Shown one piece after another: positions 27,472 through 39,877 of a stretch of DNA of 64,000 nt. Made by a program: the position numbers and the translations under genes. The DNA comes from Parapristionchus giblindavisi (lineage: Eukaryota > Nematoda > Chromadorea > Rhabditida > Diplogasteridae). The stretch covers positions 1 through 64,000 of the forward strand of contig CALSFV010000499.1 of assembly GCA_943737045.1 (NCBI GenBank), given 5' to 3'. The notes under the pieces are model-generated. The model was not told the DNA's origin. It did no database searches and was given only the letters and a program-made list of their open reading frames with translations. How positions within the stretch are numbered: position 1 is the stretch's first letter; each line of letters opens with the position of its first letter.

Positions 27472-29267
27472 CTTCGAAGTGAATGAAATGTGACTGATAG
27501 AAATACTAATAGAAATAATTTCCTGAATGAAGGATACTGAAGAGCTATGGAAAGTTGATTGAATAGGTTAGTCTCAAAGTATATAAATGTAGACATTTTG
27601 ATTGGTTGTATCCAAGGGAAACGTAGTTGCAATGGGAATTTCGCAGAGAAGGAATGAAAGAAATGCTAAAATTTCCCGGCATATTCAGCTTTAAAAATGC
27701 GTCAAACTCTTTTTTTTATTCTGAATCATGACAGAAGAGTAAAATCGAGTGCGGTTTTCAAGTCTACTTTTCAATGGTTGTTTTTTCATTTGATAAGGAT
27801 TAATTCATTATGCCTAATTACTTTATTCTATAAAATGATAAGGCACGTCTATCTGTCTGTCGTCTGTCTGTCCGTCACACTTCATGCATTCACTTCATTC
27901 ACATTCTGCATTTCTCTCTGCAGTGCGGTCGATAGATGTATCCTCTTTCTCAATATTTATTCTACTTTTTTCGCTCTGGTGCGGTCGGCAGTTATATTTT
28001 CCTCTTTTTGCTCTACTTCATCAAGATCATGCTCTCTCTCTTATTAGTTTTTTTTTTCTTTTAAATTTATTTATTTATTCAATTATTTATTCTTTATCTT
28101 GTTGTTAATGATTATTAGTATTATCATAATTGTTAATATTTCTGATTTTTTTAAAAATTCCCGCGATATGGTCCCGAAAAGTGAGCGCGCGAATTCAGAA
28201 ATCCCATGGGTGTGATTTTGCACTATTTTTGGAAAAAAACTCGATTATAAACAAATAATCTTTTGTTTTGGAGGCGCTCGTGAGGTGATCGGATGAATCA
28301 ATGATCGTGACTATTAACGTTCTTTTTATTTGCTCATGCGTCATTACATTTCAGTGATGGTTTGTGAATATCCCATTCCCTTCAAGTGCGCATGAGGAGT
28401 CATATTTTGAGACAAAAAAACGCGAGTCGGTACCCAAAAAAATTGTGAAATTTTCAATAAAGTACATTTTACAGTACAGTTTTCTAAGTGGGTACCTATA
28501 AAAAGCAAAATTTAACGGGTGGGTCTATCCCACGGGATATCCAGACACAATCACTGTTACATTTGCCCTACGCTCCTACGCAGTAGTGTGTTATATTTCG
28601 CTAAGCATGCCGGGTAAATTTTGGAGTGTGTTGGGTCTCGAGTGGAAAACCCTGAAGGCCAATTGTATATCGTAAGAGGTTACCGTAACCATCGATCAAT
28701 AATGGTTGAATTCTGTAACATTTTACAATAATTGCCGGGTACATCAGTATTATCCATTCGAGATCCAACGCACACAAATTTACGCCGACGCATCCATGAC
28801 AGTTTACGGCGTTACGGCATAAGCATGTAAGCCATAAAGCAAATCTAACGGAGCATTATTTAATTCATAAAACGAAAGGCGCCGCGGCGATCAGTTTCTA
28901 ATGAAGCCGATCGAGTATTTTTATTGAATATTGACGATTTAAAACGTAGTACACATATCTGCTATAAGAAGCGATGAGGAGTTACAACAATATCGCAAAA
29001 GAAAACTGTGCCCGCATAGAGCTTATTCACATTTTCTAGTTCATACTCTCAATTAATTTGATACCATTGAATTTCTCAAAATTATTCGACTTCACCATGT
29101 AAACAAATCAGAGAGATCATTGAATCAAAGTACATAATGCACTTTGTGAGATAAATATTCATCCAACAAAGCTTTTCCAGTATCTATTTCCTGTGTTAAG
29201 TGATTACATTCACAGTTTATCAAATAACAAAAGTAAATTAAGATAATCAATAAATAATAGAGATGAA
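27472..29267. other. Intergenic region, no supported gene
   Basis: Between divergently read neighbours (DOMON start at 27471, ground-like stop at 29268). Contains short CTGTCTGTC repeats near 27855 and a small palindromic element at 28608-28788. Two overlapping frames around 27700-28100 are Phe/Ser-rich AT-noise without splice or motif support. Confidence 0.45.
28608..28788. mobile_element. Possible MITE, about 33-bp imperfect inverted ends
   Basis: The left end around 28608-28645 (GTAAATTT..G.GTGTTGG.TCTCGA.TGG) pairs with the right end around 28753-28788 after reversal, with a few mismatches. Interior about 110 bases, no coding. Target duplication not identified. Confidence 0.4.
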
Positions 29268-31415
29268 TTATCGAATAGGTCCATATACAATATAAGTAGG
29301 TTTATCAGTATCTGTTCCATTTCCTGATTCAAGTAATTCTGCTGCATCACCAGAGAAGAAGGAATTAGCATCGATAATATTGACCTGTGAAGACATTATT
29401 GATTGATTGGAATAACTAATCGAATAAGTACCTCTTTCTCTGGTAGAGGAGTTGCATAAGCTAGAATGAATTTTCCATCCACTTCAATTTTACAATTCAA
29501 ATCACCTAAAATAATGATGAGTTATTGGAAAGAATCTATGATTGAAAATAAACCGGCGAAGTTAATCTTAGCAACGAAATCCTTATGAGCTGCGATTGAT
29601 TCAAATGGAGTTCCGAATTTCTTCTCTGCTGCCTGAATACAACAATTGATGATAAGAAAGTGTGAATGATAATTACATCGGCTACAATTGAAGCCATCTT
29701 CTGTACGTTACATGATGAGAACCCTTCACCCTTAAATCAGTTTGCCATTTCAATGATTAATGAAATAAAGATTCTAACTTTAAACTCATTATATGCTTTC
29801 TCCATTGCAGTCTCCAGAGTTACATTGCAACACAAGAATCCTGATAATACAATTATAATCTTTGATCTTTGATCTTTGATCTCATTGACATACCACTCTT
29901 ATTGGTATAACATTCAGGTCCAGGGGGTGGAGGGGGAGGGGGAGGAACTACGATGGGAACAGGAATAAAAAATGGTGCACTTCCACCTATACCACCTTAA
30001 TCGTAATAGATTAGATCTCGACTGGAATATCTGATTACTGTATCTAACCTCTACCTCCTCCTGCTCCTCCTCCTAAGAAGAATGATAATGGAGAGAATCC
30101 TTGTTTCTATAAAGTATATGAATACATAAGAACGATTAAACTAAAGAACTTACTCCTCCAAAAAGACTTTGAAAGAATTGTCCACCACCTAATTGAGCAT
30201 ATGTTGATCCCTATAAATGAAGATATTTTATAGTCATAGAATAAGAAGAAGATCATAGAAGATATATCATTAAATGAATGAAAATAAACTTGTGATTGAA
30301 TCTGCATCATTTCATTCTCTTGATTGTGTTTCTCATGAAGACGAGCAATATATTCTGTTGAACTGTAAACGGAATATTCAGATGATACAAGTGATAGTCA
30401 ATCACTTACTTTGATAGATAAACGGGCTTTTGTTGTGGTACAGGAATTCCACTTTCGCCATCTGTAATATACTAATATGTAGATAGTTTTTTAATGACAA
30501 ATATTAAAGTATACTTTGCTGAGGAGCTCCAGGAGCTTGAGCCTGAGTCTGAGATTGTGTTGGAGCTGGAGCTTGTGCAGACTGGGAGATCATTTTGTTC
30601 TCAATGGTCATTTGTGGAAGGTTAGCTGACTGAATCATCGATTATAATTGAATACACAAAAAAAATTTTCATACCCCTTGTGGCGGACGAATGTATTCCA
30701 CACCATTCTCCCTTACATCATTTGTGGCTACTCCTGAATCAATTGATCATTTTTTAAATTCATTTTGAATCAATTGATCGTTTTTAAAATTCATTTTTAA
30801 TCAATTGATCATTTTTTAAAAATTTATTTTGAATCAATTGATCGTTTTTAAAATTCATTTTGAGGTTGACTATTGTTTCATATATTTATATGAACGTGTG
30901 GACATGATATACCTGATCTAGCAAGTGCAGGTGATCCCATACCGTATCTGGGTGCAGATTGGGGTACTGTAGGACCCATTGGAGCTGTTATCTCATTAAA
31001 TGTCATATAACTCTAGAATGAATTTTAATTTGATAAGATTATTTCATATCATACCTCTTTTCCAATATCAATAGGTTGTGATTGAGACAGACTTACAGGA
31101 GAAGCAGGACGACCATATTTAATATATGTACGTCCTCCATTCTTTGCTCCATTCTATAATGATATATTCAATGAATATGATTTGATTATAAGATACAAAC
31201 AATATAAGGTGCTCCTGGTATAGAAACTCCGGGTGGAAGTTCAAGATATTGTCTCTTTTGAATTTGAGAACATCCCACAGATACTATCAATGATGATATT
31301 ATACACTGAAACAATATCACTCTTTTGTAAAATAGTGGAACATGGACAAAATATATTTAACGATTTATTAAAAACATACCTTGATCAGGAGAATATATGT
31401 TGAAGACACAACCAT
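29268..31415 (-). CDS. Ground-like domain protein (GRL/GRD type), 16 exons
   Basis: Exons 5' to 3': 31415-31380, 31305-31201, 31153-31055, 31012-30913, 30733-30675, 30629-30515, 30461-30410, 30362-30290, 30210-30154, 30106-30049, 29995-29894, 29840-29779, 29730-29677, 29632-29554, 29505-29432, 29384-29268; phases agree, 413 residues. A signal peptide (STYILLIK..IISSLIVSVGC) is followed by Gln/Pro/Ser-rich low complexity, a Gly-rich run (FFLGGGAGGG), a polyproline stretch, then the C-terminal ground-like domain (PF04155): GFLCCN, ETAMEKAYNEF, SSCNVQKMASIVAD, FGTPFESI..HKDFVAKINF, DLNCKIEVDGKFILAYATP. Ground-like proteins are secreted, hedgehog-related proteins of nematodes associated with cuticle and glia. 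The start lies five bases after GATGATTCAG, a likely trans-splice site. Intron 4 has a fourfold direct repeat (30735-30862). Confidence 0.9.
30735..30862. repeat. Four tandem copies of an approximately 34-bp unit
   Basis: Units contain AATCAATTGATC followed by (A/G)TTTTTAAAATTCATTTT with small differences between copies. Confined to intron 4 of the ground-like gene. Confidence 0.8.
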
Positions 31416-31801
31416 TATGACTGAATCATCTATGGAAATGAAAGGGAAAAGAAGAGATGAACATGATTTAGTTATAATAAGTTAATAATGAATGAATGAT
31501 GATAATGGATTTATAAAGGAGTCAAGAATAAACATCCTATTACAGACTGGTTTGAAGAATATTAACTCTTTCGCTCTTTATCTTTATTCAATGCCTCTAA
31601 TTAAGATATTATGAATAACATGTATGTATTGTTGTAAGCTCTTCAGTAATTAAATAGTTTTATGCAATTGTCATCTATACAAAGAATCGTAATGAGTACA
31701 TAGTAAATAATAATGAGTGACTAGGAGATCAGTAAAGCATTCATTTGATATGGTTTCATTTCTATTGAATACTATTAGATATTCAATTGATATCAATGGA
31801 T
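31416..31801. other. Short intergenic region with trans-splice-like acceptor
   Basis: Separates the ground-like gene start from the P450 stop, both on the minus strand, 386 bases apart. This tight tail-to-head spacing could allow an operon (P450 upstream, ground-like downstream), but the products are unrelated. No other feature seen. Confidence 0.35.
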
Positions 31802-34800
31802 TCATCGATGATATAATCTAACTTTGAATCCATTACTAGGCTTTAGAATAATTTCTGGTAATGGTCGATTAGCTGGCCAAATATCGATTGATTCTACACG
31901 GAATCTGAAATATCTATGATCATTTATATAATCAAATTGATAATGTTTTACTTCAAGAAGATTTGGGCAAGCATTGATTTTGCCTCGAGAGTAGCGAACT
32001 TTTGACCTGAAGATAATCGATTTAAATGAATATTGATGGACTAATGATCTACCTATACAGTTTCTAGGTCCAGCTGAGAAGGGAATATAAGCAAATGAAT
32101 CTCTATTTGATTGTTTATCAGCATCAAAATGATCAGGATAATACTCCTCTGGACGTTCCCAGTTCTGAAATTATTCTTTTGATTGTTTATCTTATATTAT
32201 AAAACATAAAAAAGTGAGAATTTCAGAAAAAAAACGTAGGGTGTGTCTTTAAAGTTAGAGAAAAGTTCAATGAACGGTGGTTGTAATAAAAAAGAAACAA
32301 TGTTTACGAAGTAAAGATATAGTTGACAAAAGGGGAATAGACTCTTTCGATGTGATTGATCGCCTTCAAATAAATAACTTACTCTCTTATCTCTATTAGA
32401 ACATATGGGTGATACAATAACAGTCATTCCTTCAGGAAGTGTAACATCTCCTATATGAACATCATGTGAAAGTTGACGAGCTATGATTGGTACTGATGGA
32501 GTCATTCTACAATTACATCATTATAGATATGAACTACACTATTTTGAAACTCTCTGCAATGATAAATAAAAGATAAACATAGGCATGTCAATTATCTAGC
32601 TCCAGTCGTTGAGTAGAGATATCATTCAGTTCATAACTCATATGTACTAGCCAATGACCTACCTCAATGCTTCCTTATAACATTTCTCTATATAAACGAG
32701 TTTGCAAATATCTTCTTCAGTTGGAAATCGATTATCCGATCCTATAATCAATCAATGATAACAATGAATGATATGATATCATACCAAATACTCTATCAAC
32801 TTCTTCGTGTACTTTCTCTTGATATTCAGGATTTTGGCCAAGGAACCAAAGAGTGAATCCTATTGCTGACGCATTCGTATCTGATCCTACAAGATATTAA
32901 TATAATCGTTATTAATATAATCGCTGGGATCCCAATAATCAGTAGTCTTCCTATTGATCACAATTCAATTTCAAAAATGAACGTTCAATGATTCCAAATG
33001 AATCTTTTTCGTTTGTCTTTTAGAGGAAGACATAATTCTTTCACAATGATCAAGATCATATAAATCAATCAATCGAACAACAACGATATCAATGATGACG
33101 TAAAGATGAAAATATACATCATCTTCTATTCTAATATTACCTTCAAACATGAATGTATCAACTTCAGCTCGAAGTTCTTCATCAGTCAATGCATTGGCTC
33201 TTTGCATCATAAGAAGAATATCAAGAAGTGCCAATTTCTTGTTACGAACCTGAAGAGTATTGTATTCTGCCTATCTCTTTAGATAATAGACTAATCGATC
33301 TAATTCACGTAGACATGGAGGTTTTAAATCGTTGTCAAAAGTTATTCTTAGCTCGTTCGTATCATAGACATTTTTAAATGAAATTAAAAATGAGTAAATC
33401 ATACTATCGATAACATACTTCTTCTTCAGTAACATTATCATCTAATAGTCCTTCTTCTTCAAGTATTTCTCTTCGTTCTTCAATTACCTTCAAATGACGC
33501 ATTCAAAGATCGAAAATGACTTTCACTTTTTCAGTTCAAAAGGGTTCAAATAATGGTGGATTACTTCAATTGAAACAAACAACTTTTTCTTTATTTTCGC
33601 TTTCGTATCAAAAGAGCCTATTTGAATTACTTGCCTTTCTCGTAAATCCATGAGCGATTTGAACATTTTCATTGAATTCTTTGGCGTATCCAAATAGATA
33701 CCAAATAGGTTTCAACCATAACCAAGGGAATCTAAAGATATGATGAAGGATTATGTTGAATGATTATCATACCTGATATGATCCCATGCCAATTGAGATA
33801 ATCGATAGATTGCATCAATATATTCTGAATTCTGATGAGATTGTGAATCTAATCGAATTCCCATTGCTGTTTCTGAAAATACCATTCAATCAATATCGAT
33901 ATTTTTTTATTTTATAATTCAAAAAAAAAAGATTTAAATATTTGTTAAATGGTGAATAAATAAATTATCATTTTATTATTGGATTTACAAAGTCGATTAC
34001 TATAAAAACACAATGATTGTACTCTGACCTCCTATAATATCTAGTCCACATCTTTTGATAAGAGGAAATACATCAACTATCTCATCTGTATCTGCATATT
34101 CATCCATTAATGAAATCATTATCTGAACAAATCAATAATATATTCTCTAAATATTATATAATTCATTGTCATTTTACTTGTGTCTGCTCTCCAAATATAG
34201 GAAGATAACTCTTCAATATATTGAAATGAAAAGCAGGAGTTAATAACTTTCTTCGTGCATGCCATTTCTCTCCAGTTCTGCAATTCTCATCGAAAAATGG
34301 TTAATTTACAATTTGGCGTTTCATCAAAGAGTTCTACTACTATCAATTACAAAAATATTCGATGAGAAACCTGTTTGATAATTGATTCTCAAATGATTTT
34401 ATCTATCTTTGCCCTATGATCAAAGTGAAAATTCAATATAATTGAAGATCAAACCTTATCAACAATCCAACTCCCAACCATCTTTCGAGGATATTATAAT
34501 GATTAGGTTTACTGATTAGTGTATTACTATCTAATATTACCTTAATCAATCGATAATTGATCTACTGATTGAATATCAATCGATACCTTGATACTTTCAT
34601 GTGTTCCACAAACAACAATAGGAAGAGGCCCCGCCCATATATGCATCATTCCTTTTGATTTCTCTATATTATCCAATAAATAATGTCTGCCCCAATCTTC
34701 TACTTGATAAGTAAATTCTAAGGAAAATCGATTAAATGAAAATAATATTTTGGAACATTTGTACTTAAAACATTCCATTTGAAAAGGTATGAACTTCCGA

Positions 34801-34985
34801 ATAGCGGAATAGAGGGAGGTCCTGGAATTTTTGCTAAGCACTGAAAACAAAATAGGGTGATGGTGTTGACAACAATAAGAACTAACCGCTTTGGCTTTCT
34901 GATGAAATTGATATAATTCTTGAATTCGTTTTCTCTTCTCAACAAGGAAGAAGATAAGGATGATGAGTATAATGATAAGAGTCAT
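31802..34985 (-). CDS. Cytochrome P450, CYP4-clan, 16 exons (copy A)
   Basis: Exons 5' to 3': 34985-34887, 34840-34765, 34717-34587, 34540-34455, 34277-34178, 34122-34029, 33872-33773, 33731-33635, 33487-33419, 33249-33141, 32886-32785, 32741-32663, 32506-32383, 32164-32053, 32006-31952, 31904-31802; 511 residues. N-terminal membrane anchor, proline hinge ([13 protein letters not shown]), I helix, ExxR helix (YKEALR), PERF-type [12 protein letters not shown], haem loop [14 protein letters not shown] with the Cys ligand. ER-bound mono-oxygenase of fatty acids or xenobiotics in relatives. Oddities: the I-helix reads GSDTNASA, where the usual motif is GHDTT, keeping Asp-Thr but replacing the second Thr; and intron 8 has a GC donor (AAAG/GCAAGT at 33634). 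Head-to-head with copy B. Confidence 0.92.
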
Positions 34986-36391
34986 ATCTCATTGAATGAT
35001 AGCTAAAGGAATGATAGTAAACGTGATATGAATGAATGAACCAATAGACTACAATATCAACGAATAATCAACGAATTCAGCGAATTAAGCGACATTTAAT
35101 GATACTATGGACCGAACACTGAGAAGTTCAGTTGAAGAAGTTCTAGAAGAGATATCAGCTGAGTATAATAGATTGAATGCTACTTCATCAACAAATGAAC
35201 ATTCTTTGTATCTCTATCACAATCTCTGACCATTTAGTATTACTCTATCATTGTTCTTGTAGCTATCTCAGCCCTTTCTTCGTTTAGCAAAGAGAAAAAG
35301 ATAGAGTAAATGAAGAGACAGTTAATTCTTTCTCTTTCTCTTTTTACTCACGAACAATTAGTGACGTTTATGAAGAAGACTCTTTAACACTCAATGTCTA
35401 CATTCAATTGAAGAATATTCCATTCATTACAATTATCAAACAAAAAAATGAATACATGTACATAATTCACCTTTACTACCATAGAAAAGCCGTCCATATC
35501 ATCATCTTTTATATCCGACTTATAAGCATAATGATGTCGTTACATAGTGGTACAATGTCTTCTACATTGGTTGCTTTCTACTGCCTAATGTATTTTTGGT
35601 AATATGTCGATTATGTGTCACATGGTGAAAGTTGTATTTCGACTCTTCGATCATTATATCATTAAGGAAAACATTCATATGATAGAGAGATAGAGAGAGA
35701 TGAACTTCCACCATGTTTTGTATCACTGGAGAGATGGATGTGTCGACTATATAAGTGCGAGAAGAAACACGTTGACGTATCGTTTTCTAGTCTAGATAGA
35801 CTACATTATATGGAAAGTTCACTATACATTTGTTAGAGAATACAATTCATATCAAAGGATCAATAACATCATATGCGTTTGTTTCGAAGTTTAATAAGGG
35901 TGATTAATCGTGCGAGATTTTCGACAAAAAAACCTTGAAATGAACTGAATGATTTGCAGCTAATTGTTTCGTTTATTCCTTATCATACACAAAGATCTGT
36001 TTTGTTTACAGTACATTGAATAGATAGTGTCACTTTTCATGATGAATCTGTAGTCTAGTCTATTTTATTATTCCTCACACATGGCAAACGAGCAAAAGGA
36101 AGATAATCAAATAAAATATAATGATTCTTACCATCCTTTCCACTTTCAATACGGTGTACACTATCTATATATTCTCTCATATATAAACTACATTTCTTAA
36201 AGATATTTCATATCTGATCTATCTTAGTCTTAGTGAGCTTACCAAAGTTTATCAAATAGTTTCTTAAGGAATTCATCCATTGCATTTTGATCATTTCTGT
36301 CTTGCACACTATTATTGTTGATTATTGGTCGATCTGATAAGAATATCAAGATATAAGCTTGTGTCATTAATTGATTCATTCATTCTATCAG
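34986..36391. other. Shared upstream region of divergent P450 genes A and B
   Basis: 1.4 kb between the two P450 starts. Holds the promoters of both genes and a small frame at 35107-35229. An acceptor-like CATTCTATCAG ends at 36391, immediately before the copy B start, as expected for trans-splicing. Confidence 0.45.
35107..35229 (+). CDS. Possible 40-residue micro-ORF
   Basis: Uninterrupted ATG-to-TGA frame encoding an amphipathic Glu-rich segment (RTLRSSVEEVLEEISAEYNRL) followed by a polar tail. Its composition is more protein-like than surrounding AT-rich sequence. No splice, signal peptide or family evidence. It may be an exon of a longer unannotated transcript or chance. Confidence 0.2.
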   Translation: MDRTLRSSVEEVLEEISAEYNRLNATSSTNEHSLYLYHNL

Positions 36392-38885
36392 ATGGTATCA
36401 GTTCTACTTATTCTTCTTCCTATATCCATAGCTGCATTTGTATGGGCTGTAACATGGAATCGAATACGAGAAATCACCACTCTCATATACAGATCTTACT
36501 TCAATTTAGCCAAGGTTTATTTGTTTCTTAATCATTAATATCATTTATTTCTTATTTATTGTTTAAATATAAATAATTATTATTCTTTTCAGTTACCAGG
36601 TCCAAAAGCATATCCAATAATAGGAAGTGCATGGCAATTCAAATTGGATACTGCTGGTATCTATCCCTTTTCATAACAGTTATTTTATGAATGAATTATT
36701 CAAATTCCCAGATTTCATGACTCAACTCAATGGATGGATTAATATATATGGATTTTACAAGGATGCTCCAGGAGTAGTCAAAGCATGGCTAGGACCAGTT
36801 CCACTTGCTGTTGTTGTAAAACCAGACTTTTGTAAGGTAGTCAAGGAATATTCACATGAACTTTAATCTAATCAATATATTAAGACTGTTTTGGAGAGTA
36901 ATACTCTGATAACAAAAGCTACTCAATATGATAAATTATCCGAATGGATAGGCACTGGACTTCTTACAAGGTTAGCTTTTTTTTCAATCTTTGAACGATT
37001 ATCAGTTTCACATCAGAAACTTTCATATGTTTTGTTTTGTGTATTTTCTGTTTTGGTTTTTCGAATAGCTAACGATAAATTACTGTTTATGTGATTAATC
37101 ATAAATTTAATTTTGTTAAGTACAAATGAGAAATGGTTCTCACGAAGAAAGATGCTCACTCCTGCATTTCATTTCAATATATTGAAAGGATATTCAGAAG
37201 TGTTCATTAGACAAGGAGAAGTAATATTATTATATTCTCCATAATTCATTACAATCATCATTATAGATTTTCGTAGATCAATTGGAAAAACTAGCAGACA
37301 CAGGAAGAGAAGTCGATCTATTTCCATATTTCAAACGATGTGCTATGGATATCATTTGTGGTAGATTCAATCATTTAATTATCTATCAGTCAGTTGAATT
37401 GTAGAAACTGCAATGGCTTCTCAAGTAAATGCTCAAATCGGAAAGAATTCAGAATATGTCAATGCTGTTATTAGAATATCTGATATCATTTTCACTTATG
37501 AGAGGTGGTCAAATTCGATATTTTGATTGATTATCTTATTGGTAAATAGATCTCCATGGTTATGGTTCAAACCAATCTTATATGGGTGTGGATTAGGATT
37601 CGAATTTGATCGATTGGTTAAACTAACGACTGATTTCACGAGAAAGGTTTGTATTGATAGAAGAAGGAAATGAAATGAAGATATTCATTAAAGGTGATAT
37701 CAGAAAGACGTCAAGCATTGATTGATGAAGGAGGAATGGAAGATTTTGATATTACAAAAAATAAGAAGAAGATGGTATTCCTTGATCTAATGTTGTACAC
37801 ACAAAAACAGAATAATCTATCTGATGAAGATATAAGAGAAGAAGTTGATACTTTCATGTTTGAAGGTATACTCTGTAACTATTTTCATATTTAATATTGT
37901 TGAGAACATTAAAGGTCACGACACTACGTCTTCTGGGATGGGTTTCACTGCATGGTTAATAGGACAACATAAAGATTATCAGGTATGATTTTGATCTTTG
38001 ATCTTTGGAGTATGAATTGAATTCAGGATAGAATTCATGCTGAGATGGATGAAGTATTCGGTGATTCAATGAGAGAACCAACTGAAGCTGATTTGAAGAA
38101 ATGTGTTCTATTAGAAAAATGTATTAAAGAATCACTGAGGTATTCATATCAGTATGATTAATTAACAGAGATTACACTTTTTATGTTATTTCAATGTTTT
38201 ATGAATACGAACAACATTATCATTTTAATAATAATCATTTAATTCAAATAATCAAGTAAATAAATATTGTATTGTAGATTATGTCCTCCAGTTCCAATAT
38301 TCGCTCGTCGTTTAACACATGATCTACAATTGGATGAATATACTATTCCTAAAGATATAACTATATTAATTCCTCCTTTTGGAACTCATCGAAATCCTGA
38401 TGTAAGTGATCCAATCAATAATGATACTTGATGATCTTTGATCTTTTATAGGAATGGGAGAAGCCAGATCAATTCTATCCAGAACATTTTGATAGTGAAG
38501 CTGTTAGTAAGAGACATCCATTCGCTTATTTCCCATTCTCAGCTGGACCTAGGAATTGTATTGGTTAGTACAATTTAGTTATAATTTATCCATTAGAATA
38601 TATAAACCCTTTAATGATTCAAGTACATAACATCAAGGACATTAATATCTTTTAGGTCAGAAGTTCGCTCTAGCAGAGGAGAAAATAGTTCTTTCATACT
38701 TCTTCAGGAAATATCGATTAGAAACAGTTGAGCCTGCACCTGGAAATAGATTTGTTCCTGAGGTATTCAATATTGATTAATCGATCGATAATAGTATATC
38801 TTGTAAAATCAAAATGCATACGTTTCAGTTGATTCTGAAACCTCAAGAAGGAGTATTAGCAAGAATCTATAAGAGACGACCATGA
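36392..38885 (+). CDS. Cytochrome P450, CYP4-clan, 15 exons (copy B)
   Basis: Exons 36392-36514, 36593-36656, 36712-36836, 36885-36970, 37121-37220, 37267-37360, 37405-37504, 37550-37646, 37694-37865, 37915-37982, 38027-38139, 38278-38401, 38452-38563, 38656-38762, 38829-38885; phases agree, 513 residues. Anchor, [13 protein letters not shown] hinge, [14 protein letters not shown] (helix C), canonical I-helix [11 protein letters not shown], ExxR IKESLR, haem loop [14 protein letters not shown]. Intron positions mostly match copies A and C, showing a local duplication. ER mono-oxygenase, substrate unknown. Four introns end in AAG. Confidence 0.93.
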
Positions 38886-39877
38886 ATATGTTGATCAGTA
38901 ATCAATAATTGTTGAACAGTTGCCAAATTGTATGATAAATGTACATTCTTCTTATTTTTCTTACACTTTTTGTCAAATCTGCATGCGAATGATCGAAAGG
39001 AACGAAACTGTAGAAGTATTAATTACTTTAAATTGATTTATTATTAAAAAATGTACGTAGTTTGATATACATGCACGGTTTTGATATAACTTGTTAGACC
39101 CTAATTATTAACTATTGAGCCTATAAAAATCACTTTTTTATTTGTAGAAGAGACTATTTCCTGTTTTGCATTCTTCAGAAACTCTTTTATTGGGCGAGAG
39201 AGTGCAGACAGTGCGTTGTCTCGGTATTTAGATACTGTTTGTCATTTTCTTCTGCAAATACATTTTATACGCACAATAACAATGTGCTTCATGGTATTTC
39301 GGCCGCTACGTCTAGACACCGTAAAGCGTTGTCTGGTGTCGCGGCCTTGAAGAAAATGTTTTGTTAATAGTAAAGAGGAAGCGAAAATGCATGATAACAA
39401 GTCACAATATTTAAGAAGTTGAGATATCATACTCATCGTTGAGAGTACACAAAAGGAACTCTTTGTACCAAAGTAGTACAAGAATGTTCCAATGAATAAC
39501 TTCTTTCAAAACTTATTCCATTTAATCTAATCCATAAATAGTATATAGAAGAGGAACTAATTGTTTGTCACTGTTTCTAATCAATTGTTCCATTTGTATC
39601 TAACAACAATCGTCTTCATGATAAGAATTGTCTTTATTATGTAGTTTAATATTCTTGTCTAGTCTAGTTCAGATGTGAAGCCTTTATCAATTCAGTACAA
39701 ATTATAACAGAGTCATCACGGAAATAGTTTATATAAAGATTATCTTTTCAATATCATATCAATTTACTTTCCGTGCGAACTCAATCACCTCCCCCTTCAC
39801 TTTTATTTGTTATTTTTTTATTTACGATCCGGTTTGAGTGCATCTTCAATTATTTCATTTCATTTGACAGAATAGAA
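38886..39877. other. Intergenic region between P450 copies B and C
   Basis: No supported gene. An acceptor-like CATTTGACAG ends at 39870, eight bases before the copy C start. Confidence 0.45.

Noticed and set aside
27697..28108. Two overlapping Ser/Phe-rich frames
   Set aside because: Pyrimidine-rich low complexity with no splice or family support.
30735..30862. Regularly spaced repeats considered as a CRISPR array
   Set aside because: Repeats are contiguous without unique spacers, AT-rich, and inside a nuclear intron.
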